Below are positions 11,401 through 19,885 of a stretch of 64,000 bases of DNA, one piece after another; the stretch's first letter is position 1; every line of letters starts with the position of its first letter. The DNA is taken from contig CAJAHH010000013.1 of the NCBI GenBank assembly GCA_903939515.1, positions 28,464-92,463 on the forward strand, written 5' to 3'. Below the pieces are notes generated by a model that saw only the letters and a program-made list of their open reading frames with translations, searched no databases and had not been told where the DNA came from. The position numbers and the translations under genes were made by a program. This DNA is from an uncultured Verrucomicrobiota bacterium. GTDB lineage: Bacteria > Verrucomicrobiota > Verrucomicrobiia > Limisphaerales > UBA9464.

Positions 11401-11622
11401 TACCGGACGCTCCATTGGAACTGCTGCCACCGGCTCGGCCCGACCAGGTCGCAACAAAACTATGCACAAAAAGACCGACAGGAGAGGCCCCCGCAAGATT
11501 GGTATCAGTGAACTCAATCTGTGCAAGGCCCGTAGGGAGCCCGAGTCCGAGGGCTCGATCTGAGAATGCAAATCCAGAGGCGCAGGAATCCGACCTCGGA
11601 AGTGCGGCAATGGGTGTTTCAT
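8431..11622 (-). CDS. Two-component 'propeller' sensor histidine kinase
   Basis: This 1063-residue kinase starts with a hydrophobic export segment (about residues 38-60). A periplasmic beta-propeller of Reg_prop repeats follows, with recurring motifs such as SPDGSLWVVTRFGL, GNWWVGTEESGL and GGIWAGTDLGEL. Then come a Y_Y_Y-like domain, a membrane helix (about 810-830) and a HisKA_3 dimerisation domain with the phosphorylated histidine near residue 874 (RSLHDDLGNRLSE). The HATPase domain has the N-box ELTRNAVRHG and the G-box EDNGVGF. It probably senses an extracellular, often carbohydrate-related, signal and phosphorylates the coupled LuxR regulator downstream. Confidence 0.93.
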   Translation of the reverse strand: MKHPLPHFRGRIPAPLDLHSQIEPSDSGSLRALHRLSSLIPILRGPLLSVFLCIVLLRPGRAEPVAAVPMERPVSKPFLNSHWSERDGLPGGSILDVDQSPDGSLWVVTRFGLRAFDGARFFVPEGLEGLSDQPVRRVFFDGNGQIWLQGQGSAYCLKPHPVSGYQKEELSASDVVKDGKNWVWWQYGSVIRGRLGGLEAVLPPGPVPDRKPLKMIPALWGAREGGVYQVDDRGNLWRGTLQGWNIIPGALPPDARIRWCEVFEDRQQRIWMSILTQSGEALLVHRTGQQWRTVFPSKAAKVPLAHCFHETLRGELLIGAEYGLLYRFTNIRSDPQLFRIVTHPEPIRAIHEDTLGNWWVGTEESGLRLICRDSNLLLTPTEATTDKKIDVVENLQAQAIGEREAFHIQSIALDSRDRLWAAAGAHGLFVREGNHLSALSQAPAVLKGGTYVNALAPSPRGMVVGGGNLLMLIDGEGRCVSGHDHSGRVGAASVKALAVDSSGGIWAGTDLGELLHLLPNATQPEIIPVGNPVFDLAVQTNRLWVIAGDQLRCWDRGHWEPVPLELETVRSPQSLFVDRQGRLTVVGSSEVAIWSGRKVAYLGPKQGVFPRVHSKVFEDLQSNLWLATDDGIMELNSAWIDRALAADRGHSQSTDTLEAVGRVIGFSLLSEIQLNSKRSAAPWVLPSGEVALPSNKGVLLVRQDGWDAGEQLPVVQNLVIPTGLGRTFNDSHEKNVVCIPEGYDSLVSLRRNLTATLQPPLVRYSILEDNHSWIQLGVVDSFRLVAPSKKQFSLRIQNKLPGGAWSPTHTTRVEVDQSANIPAAWRVSILGSFLVFGALMAWQSYRSSLQRRQIQLRALEGMQSDRVRIARSLHDDLGNRLSEIQLLTEQVIFNMEQQKQANPTIDRICSRSVEATEALDNLVWLLRDVSEPAIDLSGHIERLARNYLSVCSVGLDFKILTGHNIEIGGWIRQLLIAATQELTRNAVRHGRATQVGLELRVSTDWICYQIEDNGVGFAVQSALALGRGLFSLMSRVGDVGGSVSLVSQPGHSVIVLRVPRVVR

Positions 11623-11978
11623 TCGTTTTTCCGATCAAATTGCTCAGACGCACAAAAACACGCCGCCGTGTCTCTCCTCCAATGCTGACCGCTTTTCGGG
11701 ACCAAGAGTTCACCCGACCTGCGATCGGGATGTCCACAAAAGAATACATCAAAACCCTCACACCGCACCCGATATCGCCTCAAATAATAATATGAACACC
11801 GATTTTACCGATTTTACAAGTCAACTTGATCGTAACTCCAGAGGCTCATTACTGCTTTTGTGGATCTTCCGTTATAGGGTTTTGTTGGGTAATTTATTAC
11901 TCGTATCCAACTTCATCCGATCGTCACGAGCGCAACCCATGCACTTCAGACGGTCTGATAAGAATAAATTTGATCTCC
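11623..11978. other. Intergenic region upstream of the sensor kinase
   Basis: About 350 bp with no convincing gene, AT-richer than the flanking coding DNA. It should hold the promoter of the divergent kinase/regulator pair, but I could not pick convincing boxes. At 11791-11823 there is a short 'aacaccgattttaccgattt'-type run with a 9-bp tandem unit; it reads as MNTDFTDFT in one frame and is better seen as a repeat remnant than as a protein. Confidence 0.4.
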
Positions 11979-12317
11979 ATGCACAGCGCCTCAGTCACCC
12001 TCGGAAAGGCCCTCAATGGGCAATCCGTCTACCTCCGGTGGTTTTTGGGGGAACACCCCTTGGAGCGGCAGTGCCTGCTCGATATGTACCCGGTGAGTCG
12101 TAGGTGGTTGGTGCGCATGCTTCTGTCCACCCGCTGGATCTCCTTGCTGGAGACCGAAATCAACGTGGCGGCGGCACTCGCCGGGATCAACTCTCAAGAC
12201 CGCTCCAACACCTTGAAATCGATATCGGATGCCTACCTTCGAAGACCGATTCCCAGCGGATTTCCCCGTTGGGTCCTGAGAATTCTGAATGCTGACCCCC
12301 TACTATTGGGTAGATAA
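11979..12317 (+). CDS. Small hypothetical protein (112 aa)
   Basis: I do not recognise this ORF. From the ATG at 11979 it gives 112 residues with a plausible composition: an N-terminal half rich in Leu/Arg (LLDMYPVSRRWLVRMLLS) and a helical middle (LETEINVAAALAGIN). The longer frame to 11826 crosses a low-complexity AT-rich stretch and is probably not coding. It lies in the same direction as, and 46 bp before, a LuxR-type regulator, so it could be co-transcribed with it. No family motif and no good ribosome binding site were seen. Confidence 0.35.
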   Translation: MHSASVTLGKALNGQSVYLRWFLGEHPLERQCLLDMYPVSRRWLVRMLLSTRWISLLETEINVAAALAGINSQDRSNTLKSISDAYLRRPIPSGFPRWVLRILNADPLLLGR

Positions 12318-12363
12318 AGGTTGCCTAGTTTTTAAATTTTAATTACACAAAATCTAATATTTC

Positions 12364-13284
12364 ATGTACCGCTCCGCCAGATCCCCTGAAACCTCCTCGG
12401 AAGCCACCGTTCGCCTCTACAGTTGGACGCTTATCGAATCCAAAGCCGGCCTCCGCCTCAAGGGCTACGCTACCGACCCGACTCGGGGCGAGCGCGGCAA
12501 GATGTTGCTGACCGCCCCACTGGTCGGGCGCATCGGCCAATACCTTCTCTCCCAGAAGGGGTGCTTGTACCGATTGGAGACCCCGGCCACCAATGATCTG
12601 GAGAAGCAGGCCTCCATGCGAGCTGCCTTGGAGCAGATCAAGCCCGTGGGCGACGACCCCAGCAGCCCCGGTCGCGTTCTCCAGACTATTGTGGCCGACC
12701 AGGATCCCAAGATTCGGGCTTTTCTGACGGAACTGTGCCAAGCTCAAGGGCTCAACGTCCACGAAGCCGATTCCGCCGAACAGGCGGTGGATCTCATTCT
12801 TCAGGGCAAGGGTGACGGCGCCATCCTCCGCATCTTTGGCAACGGAGCTCTGGGCGTGCCAGTTTTCCGGATGTTGGCAGCTGTTCAGTGGCCACGGAAA
12901 ACGCTCTTCATCCCACTAGAAACCATCTCCAACTGGGTCGAAATCCAGAACACCATCGAGAGCGGCACGCCCGTCGCCTACGCGGAGTCGCGGCGTATGT
13001 CCTTGGCCATCGAAGCCCTGCTCGATGGTCGGATCGGCCTCTCACGGGATGTTCTCGTCGAGAGCGCTCCCTCTCCTCTCAAGAGCATCTACCCGCTTTC
13101 CGACCGGGAGCGTAACATCGCCGCGATGCGGGGTGGTGGTGTCTCCTGCCAAGATATCGCCGATCAATTGGGTTTATCGGTGAACACCGTCTACGCGCAC
13201 ACACGGAACATCGCCCGAAAAACACGCCCCCTTCGTGGAAGCTTTGCGGTGATAGCAAACACCGGTGACGGTGTGGTTGCTTGA
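12364..13284 (+). CDS. LuxR-type transcriptional regulator with degenerate receiver domain
   Basis: The protein has 306 residues. The C-terminal LuxR helix-turn-helix is clear (YPLSDRERNIAAMRGGG, then CQDIADQLGLSVNTVYAHTRNIARK, about residues 238-285). The middle (about 103-220) has the length and opening of a receiver domain (QTIVADQDPKIRAFLTEL), but the strand that should carry the phosphoacceptor reads GAILRIFGNG with no aspartate. It is therefore probably phosphorylation-independent. The N-terminal 100 residues are of unknown type. It is followed by a hairpin that includes the start codon of the next gene. Confidence 0.8.
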   Translation: MYRSARSPETSSEATVRLYSWTLIESKAGLRLKGYATDPTRGERGKMLLTAPLVGRIGQYLLSQKGCLYRLETPATNDLEKQASMRAALEQIKPVGDDPSSPGRVLQTIVADQDPKIRAFLTELCQAQGLNVHEADSAEQAVDLILQGKGDGAILRIFGNGALGVPVFRMLAAVQWPRKTLFIPLETISNWVEIQNTIESGTPVAYAESRRMSLAIEALLDGRIGLSRDVLVESAPSPLKSIYPLSDRERNIAAMRGGGVSCQDIADQLGLSVNTVYAHTRNIARKTRPLRGSFAVIANTGDGVVA

Positions 13285-13307
13285 CGCTGGATTCAGGTAG
13301 CGATTTA

Positions 13308-13339
13308 GGCTCCCATAGCCGGAACAAGCTATGGGAGCC
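13308..13339 (+). promoter_or_regulatory. Perfect 12-bp hairpin enclosing the phosphoglucomutase start codon
   Basis: The arms at 13308-13319 and 13328-13339 are perfectly complementary over 12 bp with an 8-nt loop. The pgm start codon (13331-13333) lies inside the right arm. In the transcript the AUG would be fully paired, which suggests translational control; alternatively the stem ends the upstream regulator transcript, though no T-run follows. Confidence 0.55.
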
Positions 13340-14752
13340 ATTCAATTTGGGACCGATGGTTGGCGAGCCATCATCGCCGAAGATTTCACATTTAGTAACC
13401 TGGACCGCGTGGCCCAGGCGACCGCAGATTATTGGCAGGCCAACCGGGTTCCTGGCGTTCATAATGACCGGGCCGTCGTCGGTTACGACCGGCGCTTTCT
13501 TTCCCCAGAATTCGCAGCCCGGGTGGCCGAAGTGTTGGCCGGCAACGGCTTCACCGTCACATTGACCGACCGCCCGACCCCCACGCCCAGCGTCTCTTTC
13601 GAGGTAAAACGCCAAAAGGCTATTGGTGGCGTGATGCTGACGGCCAGCCACAATCCGGCTGCATTCAACGGATTCAAGCTCAAGGCCTGGTATGGAGGCT
13701 CAGCTGAACCGGCCATTTGCAAGGCAGTGGAAGGACTTCTCGACCGGAATCCGGTCCGCTCCATCCCTCTGCCTCAAGGAGTACGGTCTCGTTTGATTTC
13801 AGTCCGAGACATTCGTGGGGCCCACTATGCCGCCCTAAAAAAACTGGTCGATTTTCCACTCATCGCCGCATCTGGGTTAAAATTTGCGCATGAGGCCCTG
13901 CACGGGGTGGGCGCAGGCTGCTTCGACGAACTCTTGGCGGGTACCACCTGCCGTGTGACCACCCTCAATGCCGAGCACAACCCGGGCTTTGCAGGCATCA
14001 ACCCCGAGCCCATTGCTCGGAATTACATTCGATCGATTCCCTTCCTCCAGAAACACCCCCACGACCTTTGCCTCGTCACCGATGGGGACGCCGACCGAGT
14101 GGGCGGATTGATGGGAAACGGAGCGCCACTAACCACCCACCAGATCATCTGCCTTCTGCTCAGGCATTACGTCAAGAACCGAGGCATGACCGGAAAGGTG
14201 GTCAAGGCGTTGACCACGACCTCCATGGTAGACCGCATGTGCGCGCAACTCGGTCTTGAACTCATCGAGACGGGTGTGGGCTTCAAATACATCGCCAGCG
14301 AGATCCTCAAAGGCGGCGTTCTTCTTGGCTTCGAGGAAAGCGGCGGCATTGGTTTCCCCGGTCATATTCCTGAACGCGACGGCATCGCCGCCGGACTCGT
14401 GCTATTGGAAATGCTGGCCATGGAGCGCAAACCCCTGAAAGTCCTCCTCCGCGAATTGGAAAAGGACTTTGGGCCGCACCGATATGCCCGCATCGACACC
14501 ACTTTCCCTCTGGAAAAGCGCTCAGCACTAATGAGTTTCTGCTCAGAACACCCCCCGGCCCGACTGCTGAAGTCAAAACTCGCCACGGTGAAGGCCTACG
14601 ACGGGGTGAAGTTTATCGCTCAGGACGGATCTTGGTTGATGCTGCGAGGCTCTGGGACCGAGCCCATCCTACGAATCTACGCCGAGGCCAAAACCGACGA
14701 AGACGCCCAAGCCCTACTCCGGCAGGGAGTTGGGTTAACCCGCAGGGTCTGA
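13331..14752 (+). CDS. Phosphoglucomutase/phosphomannomutase family protein
   Basis: This 473-residue alpha-D-phosphohexomutase interconverts sugar 1- and 6-phosphates. It opens with the family signature IQFGTDGWRAIIAEDF. Next are the phosphoserine loop TASHNPAAFNGFK (near residue 100), the magnesium loop DGDADRVGG (near 255), the sugar-specificity loop GFEESGGIG (near 335) and the phosphate-binding RGSGTEPILRIY (near 440). All four functional loops are present, so it should be active. The start is fixed by the signature: the next in-frame Met would remove it. Substrate preference cannot be read from the sequence. Confidence 0.93.
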   Translation: MGAIQFGTDGWRAIIAEDFTFSNLDRVAQATADYWQANRVPGVHNDRAVVGYDRRFLSPEFAARVAEVLAGNGFTVTLTDRPTPTPSVSFEVKRQKAIGGVMLTASHNPAAFNGFKLKAWYGGSAEPAICKAVEGLLDRNPVRSIPLPQGVRSRLISVRDIRGAHYAALKKLVDFPLIAASGLKFAHEALHGVGAGCFDELLAGTTCRVTTLNAEHNPGFAGINPEPIARNYIRSIPFLQKHPHDLCLVTDGDADRVGGLMGNGAPLTTHQIICLLLRHYVKNRGMTGKVVKALTTTSMVDRMCAQLGLELIETGVGFKYIASEILKGGVLLGFEESGGIGFPGHIPERDGIAAGLVLLEMLAMERKPLKVLLRELEKDFGPHRYARIDTTFPLEKRSALMSFCSEHPPARLLKSKLATVKAYDGVKFIAQDGSWLMLRGSGTEPILRIYAEAKTDEDAQALLRQGVGLTRRV

Positions 14753-14774
14753 GCACCCTCCAAAGGCTCAGTCA

Positions 14775-15452
14775 CTACTCCCCGACCGCAGCGGCGTGTC
14801 CACTTAAGATGGCCACACCGGCACTGGTGCCTAGCCGAGTGGCTCCGGCTTCCAGCATCGCCAAGGCCATGGCCGTGTCCCGGATACCGCCACTGGCCTT
14901 GACGCCCAAAGCAGAACCCACAGCCTGCCGCATGAGGCGGATGTCCTCGACAGTAGCCCCGCCGGAACCAAATCCGGTGGAAGTCTTCACGAAACGGGCT
15001 CCTGCCTCGACGCTGAGGGAGCAGGCACGAAGTTTTTCTTCTTCTGAAAGCAGACACGTCTCGAGGATGACCTTCACCCAAACACCCTGAGCAGCCTCCA
15101 CCACATCCCGAATTTCCCGAAACACAGCGCGGTCATCCCCGTCCTTTAGTCGACCGATATTTAGAACCATATCAATTTCCTGAGCCCCGAGATCAATGGC
15201 CACCTCGGTCTCATACCGCTTGGAATCACCGTCCATGGCACCGAAAGGAAATCCGATCACCGCCGCCACCTTCACTTCCGAACCTTCCAGCAAAGCAGCG
15301 GCCTGAGCCACCCGACCCCCGTGGACACAGACACCCCAGAACTGGTGTTCCAGAGCCTCGGCGCACAGTTTTGCAACATCCGCCGCCCGCGCCTCCGGCT
15401 TGAGTAGGGTGTGATCGATGTGACGGGCCAAATCGCGGACGCTCCATTGCAT
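14775..15452 (-). CDS. deoC: Deoxyribose-phosphate aldolase
   Basis: This 225-residue TIM-barrel class I aldolase cleaves 2-deoxyribose 5-phosphate to glyceraldehyde 3-phosphate and acetaldehyde. Visible motifs are HIDHTLLKPEA near the N-terminus, AVIGFPFGA, GAQEIDMVLNIG, VKVILETC, the Schiff-base lysine in FVKTSTGFG (near residue 150) and VKASGGIRD. The length is typical of DeoC. It is convergent with the phosphomutase gene, with 22 bp between the stops. It reads away from a tandem-repeat array that lies just upstream of its start, so its promoter must lie in or beyond that array. Confidence 0.95.
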   Translation of the reverse strand: MQWSVRDLARHIDHTLLKPEARAADVAKLCAEALEHQFWGVCVHGGRVAQAAALLEGSEVKVAAVIGFPFGAMDGDSKRYETEVAIDLGAQEIDMVLNIGRLKDGDDRAVFREIRDVVEAAQGVWVKVILETCLLSEEEKLRACSLSVEAGARFVKTSTGFGSGGATVEDIRLMRQAVGSALGVKASGGIRDTAMALAMLEAGATRLGTSAGVAILSGHAAAVGE

Positions 15453-15497
15453 TCGTGTAATGTCCCGGTCCTCCGCTGCGGGTTCAAGCTTGCAAGG

Positions 15498-15642
15498 GAG
15501 CCTGTCCCTTGAAAGGAGCCTGTCCCTTGAAAGGAGCCTGTCCCTTGAAAGGAGCCTGTCCCTTGAAAGGAGCCTGTCCCTTGGAGAGCCTGTCCCTTGG
15601 AGAGCCTGTCCCTTGGAGAGCCTGTCCCTTGGAGAGCCTGTA
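15498..15642. repeat. Tandem array of GGAGCCTGTCCCTTGAAA-type units (nine copies)
   Basis: Nine head-to-tail copies are centred on GAGCCTGTCCCTTG. The first four steps have an 18-bp period (ending GAAA), the later ones a 16-bp period (ending GGA), and the last copy is cut after GAGCCTGT. Each unit has AAGG/CCCTT-type inverted ends around AGCCTGT. It sits between the start of deoC and the terminator of the TonB receptor gene. It has no spacers, so it is not a CRISPR. Confidence 0.9.
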
Positions 15643-15647
15643 GATGC

Positions 15648-15678
15648 AAAAAGGCCGGCCTCTGGGATGAGGCCGGCC
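15648..15678 (-). terminator. Intrinsic terminator of the TonB-receptor gene
   Basis: A perfect 10-bp GC stem (15653-15662 with 15669-15678, 6-nt loop) is followed on the minus strand by five T. It lies 39 bp after the stop of the receptor gene: a classic rho-independent terminator. Confidence 0.85.
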
Positions 15679-15717
15679 CTGTCTGGCCGTTGACCACGCG
15701 TGCGGTGGTTCAGTTGT

Positions 15718-18700
15718 TTAGAACTTCTTGCTCAACTCGAGGTAGTAGAACCGGCCTCGGAGGTCGGCGAACTGACGAGCGACATTGCTCTCGAAGGCCG
15801 AGAAAACGGCCGGCGGGCGCTCGTCGAACACGTTGTTGATACCGAAGCTGAGGTTGGCCTCGACCTTCGGGATGGTGTACCGCGTGCGGAGGTCGATCGT
15901 GTTGTAGTCTCGACCCGAACGAGTGTCGGGCGCGTTCCCATCGATCGTCTCGTAGTTCTGTCCGCTCTGATCTTCACGATAGGCAGAGGTGAAGTTCCAG
16001 GCGACAGCAGCATAATAACGCTCGTACTCCCAGGCCACCGACGCCGTGGCGCGGTATTCGGGAAATCCCACATCAGACATGGCTGCACCGGAGGCCCAGA
16101 AGCTTCCAAGGTAATCGATCGGAGCCGAACCCGGGAAGTTCTCCATATTCATGGACAGCACCTTGGTGGCATTGCCTGCCAGGAAGAGCTTACCCATCGA
16201 AGTTTCGATTTCTTGGGTCATCGATAAGTCGAGACCGTCGGTCGAACGGGTCCCCGTATTGATCGGACCCACGTTGCGGATCTGGTCGAGATCGCCGGTC
16301 GTGGGATCCACGGCCACCTGAGCGCCCAGCGGATTGGCCGCGCTTGGAGTGGCAGAGGCCCCGTAGGGGTTCTTGGCGTTGCCAGCGCCACCGTTCATGG
16401 CCCATTGGTTGACAATGTACTGTTCGCTGGCGAACGGAATGCCCGTCTGGGTGATCTTGTAGTAGTCCAGACCCACGGTGAAGCCCTTGAGGAAGTTCGG
16501 GGAGAACTTAGCACCGATCAGCCAGTTCTCGGCCTGTTCGGGCTTCAAGTTCGGGTTGTTGACGGCGAGGACGCCATTCTGGGGCTGGGTACGGATCTGA
16601 GTGATCGGGTTGTAGACTTCCGGAAAGTCCTGACCGCCGGACGGCTGATAAATCGAGACCAGTGACGGGGCGATGAAACCCGGACCGTAAGATCCGCGGA
16701 TCACCACCTGCTTGTCGATTGGCTGCCAGCGGAAGTTCACACGAGGCTTGGCACCGGTGTCACCCGCGTCGGAGAACTGCTCATAACGAACAGCAGTGCC
16801 TACGGTGAAGGATTCCATGCCGGTGAACTTGAGATCATTGCCAAAGATGGGCACCTGAACCTCACTGTAGACGGCGTCCGTCTGACGACCAGCAGCCCAC
16901 TGGACAGCCGTGTTGAACGGAGCCACCGAGCCATTCTGGAGGGCGAAGTCCGGGGCGATGTCCAAGGAATCACGACGGGTCTGGGCGCCGAGGGAGGCTT
17001 GGATAGCCCCACCGGGCAAGTCGAACACTTCGCCGCGTACCAAGCCGTCGAACTGCTGGGTAACATAAGCGTTCTGCTGGGTGGCCGAACCTTTGAAGCC
17101 GTTAAGGACGTCCGCTGAATTCACCGCCGAGCTTCCGTTGATCGGGGTGTAACCGAACGGATTGAACGCGGACGATACGTCGCCGGAGTCCAGTGCCGCC
17201 TGGTACTTGTCGGTTAGCACGCCGCCAGTGATGACTGTGTCGTTCTGGGTGCGGTCGTACAGGAATGCCGTCTCCCAGTTCCAGGTCGATTCACCGATGC
17301 GACCGCGGAGGCCCGCCACCGTGTGAATGCTCTGGTACAGGTCGTTGTAAATGCGGGGACCATTTTCAACCGGGCGATAGGTGATGTTGAACTTGTCGTT
17401 CGCAGCGCTGCCCGGGAAAACCTGCTGCCACCAGTGGTTGCCTGAAGACATCGAGTAGCCACCCAGAGGACCCGGGGGCCAAAGTGTACGACGACTTGTT
17501 GCTCATGTAGTAGGCATCAGCAAACGCCTCGAGGTGTTCCCCGAAGAGTTGATGGGCCACGGAGGTGTCGAAGCCGTAGCGATCGTGCGGACGATAAGCC
17601 GTGGTGTAGTAACCGTAGGGGAATCCAGCGCTGGTTCCGGGAACCAGGCTCTCGTTGCCGCCATAGCGCAACTGGGAACCCGCCGGAAGAACTCCACGCA
17701 AGGCGGCCTCGGCTGCGGTCCGGGCCGCGGTGACCTGTGAAGCCGCCGTCGCCTTGGAAGTATCCACATACGCGCTGGGGTCGAACTTATTACCAGCCAC
17801 CACGATGGGGAAATCAATCCCACCGACACTCACCGAAGCCGGTACCGGACCCGTGAAGGTCGGAACCTGGGAGGCATTGGTCAGACCGCGGGTGTTCGAG
17901 AAGGCCGGGGTCTAGCCCAAGGCGATGCCATCGGCCACGCTCTGCGCGTCTCCAGAAGCGCTGGTCACCAAATGAGTACCAAAGCTGCGTTTGTTGAAGA
18001 AAAGGCCCGGGTTAGAGGTACCCGAGACGTTGTTACCGGCCGGGAAGCTGCGCTCGCGGTCGATGCTCAGCAGATCGTTGGCAGAATTATACTCGGCAGA
18101 GAAAAACGCACGAGTCTTCTCGTTAGAGGCACCGAAATTGACCTGGAAACGGCGCTGGGAAATGTCCTTGTCCATCGTGTTGCCGTAGAACGCGCTGAAC
18201 TGGGTGCCCTGAAAGTTTTTCTTGAGTTTGATGTTCACCACGCCCGCGACGGCATCCGTACCGTAGATGGCGCCGGCGCCGTCATTGAGCACCTCGATGC
18301 TCTCAATGGCCGCCTGCGGAATCATGTTTAGGTCGGAGGTCGAAGTACGACGACCGTCCACCAGCAACAAGGTCGCATTGCCCGGCAGGCCACGAAGACC
18401 CACGAACGACTCTCCCGAACCATCATTGCCGTAACTTTCGTTGGAGTTTCCGGTACCTCCAATTTGAGGTAACTTAAGGCGAAACACGTCACTCAGGTTC
18501 GCAAATCCGCCATTGACTGGGGAGGCCATGTCGATAGCAGTGACAGATAAAGATCCTTCAGCCTCGGCTCCTGAAAGGAGGGATCCGGTGACGACCGTAG
18601 ACTCGAGGGTCTTGGTCGCAGGATCAGCGTTCTGGGCCCAAAGAGCGGGCACGGCAATCAATTGGGATCCGAGCCCGACCGTGATGGTACTCCGGAGAAC

Positions 18701-18736
18701 TGTACCCAAGAACTGGCGATAGTTTTGGTACGACAT
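15718..18736 (-). pseudogene. TonB-dependent outer-membrane receptor, broken by an amber codon and a frameshift
   Basis: Put together, this encodes about 1005 residues. They comprise a signal peptide (ending PALWAQ), a TonB-box-like start (ESTVVTGSLL), a plug domain (GLRGLPGNATLLLVDGRR, SIEVLNDGAGAIYGTDAVAGVVNIKLKK) and a 22-strand-type barrel ending in YYLELSKKF with the expected terminal aromatic residue. Frame 1 runs from 18736 to a TAG at 17912-17914. The same frame continues past it without interruption to about 17479. A run of five G (17474-17478 on the plus strand) then shifts the frame by one base, and coding resumes to 15718. Removing one base restores LAPGPLGGYSMSSG. Either a recent pseudogene or two sequencing errors; the substrate is unknown. 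Confidence 0.85.
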
Positions 18737-18963
18737 AAATTGATTTATCTAAGACACCCTAGTTATATTTATCTGACAGCGGGAATTGCATCGCACGAAA
18801 AACCCGCATCGCAAGCGGCGCAAGCAATTTTATTTTAAAACGAACAAAAAACACTTCCTGCAGCCCCGGTCACACGCAAACCGACAAAATCGTCCGGTTA
18901 ACAGCCACGGCCGTTGACAGTTTTCCAAGCACCGTCCTAGTGTCCGCCCAACAACTCTCTTTC

Positions 18964-19716
18964 ATGTACCGAGTAGCCCTTATCCTTGCCGTACTGGCCG
19001 CCATCGGAAGCTTGGCGCTGAGCTTCACCGTCACCAAGCCCAAGATCGAAGGTTTGGTTCAGGAGCGCACCGACCTCCAGACCAACCTCGCGGCTTCAGA
19101 ATCTGCCAAGGCCGAGGCTGAAAAAAAGGCCAAGGTGGCCACAGCAACAGCCGACAAGAAAAGCTCAGAGCTAGCCGCCACTCAGAAGGAGTTGGAAGCG
19201 GCCACATCGACTGCAACGACTCAACAGGCCCGTGCTGACAAATACTTCGCCGATTACAACAAGACTCTGGCTGACAAGAACGCCGCCCAAGAGCAGTTGG
19301 CCCGGTGGAGCGGTACCGGCCTCAATCCCGATCAGATTCTAGCCATGAAGGTCGAATTGAAGGCCTCAAAAGAGTTGACCGGCGTGCTGGCCGACGAAAA
19401 ATCAATTTTGCAGCGCAACGTTGCCTCGCTGAAGAACAAGCTTTCCAAGTACGAAGACGATAACCGCGTTGTTGCCATGCCCGGCCTCAAAGGAGCCGTT
19501 CTGGCTGTGGATCCGAAGTGGGAGTTTGTGGTTCTCAACGTAGGCTCTCAGCACGGTGCCTTAGAAGGTGGTTTGCTGATGGTTCGCCGGGGTGACAAGC
19601 TGGTAGGTAAGGTCAAGATCGTCACCGTGGAAGCCAATCGCTGCGTCGCCAACGTCCTTCCGACTTGGAAACAGGGGGATGTCGCTGTTGCCGCCGGTGA
19701 TCAGGTGCTGTACTGA
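18964..19716 (+). CDS. Membrane-anchored coiled-coil protein
   Basis: I do not recognise a named family. The protein has 250 residues from the ATG at 18964: an N-terminal membrane helix (YRVALILAVLAAIGSLALSF), then an Ala/Lys/Glu-rich coiled coil (about residues 28-155). The C-terminus is a compact, possibly beta-rich domain (about 175-250) with VLAVDPKWEFVVLNVGS and GDKLVGKVKIVTV, reminiscent of MreC-like beta domains. A GTG at 18940 gives a longer version. A TTGACA at 18914-18919 would place a transcript start close to 18950, which favours the ATG. The neighbouring lipoprotein and mre genes suggest an envelope role. Confidence 0.7.
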   Translation: MYRVALILAVLAAIGSLALSFTVTKPKIEGLVQERTDLQTNLAASESAKAEAEKKAKVATATADKKSSELAATQKELEAATSTATTQQARADKYFADYNKTLADKNAAQEQLARWSGTGLNPDQILAMKVELKASKELTGVLADEKSILQRNVASLKNKLSKYEDDNRVVAMPGLKGAVLAVDPKWEFVVLNVGSQHGALEGGLLMVRRGDKLVGKVKIVTVEANRCVANVLPTWKQGDVAVAAGDQVLY

Positions 19717-19723
19717 TCCGTCC

Positions 19724-19885
19724 ATGAAGTCACTCACTCAGCGGTGGAAAGGGGTCGTATTGGCTGGAATGGTGATCATGCTTCTTTCTGGCTGCAGAAC
19801 GGAAGATGAACTCATCGGCCGCCCTTGGAACACCCCCAAGTCTTGGGAATCTGGCCTCCCCTCGGCCATGACCGAGGGTCGCTGA
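19724..19885 (+). CDS. Small lipoprotein (53 aa)
   Basis: A 53-residue protein with a basic N-terminus (KSLTQRWK), a hydrophobic core and the lipobox LLSGC at about residues 21-25, so it should be lipidated at Cys. The mature part is very short and contains RPWNTPKSWESGLP, a Trp-rich motif I associate with small verrucomicrobial lipoproteins. The ATG lies 7 bp after the stop of the coiled-coil gene, so the two are probably co-transcribed. The function is unknown. Confidence 0.7.
   Translation: MKSLTQRWKGVVLAGMVIMLLSGCRTEDELIGRPWNTPKSWESGLPSAMTEGR

Noticed and set aside
15498..15642. Array considered as a CRISPR
   Set aside because: Units are contiguous without unique spacers, and no cas genes are present.
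15460..15693. ORF made of repeated SLSLERSLSLE residues
   Set aside because: It is only the translation of the tandem repeat; other frames give equally repetitive peptides.
17912..17914. In-frame TAG considered as a recoded amber (pyrrolysine-type) codon
   Set aside because: Other genes here, such as the PIG-L and LamG genes, end in TAG, and the same receptor gene has an independent frameshift.
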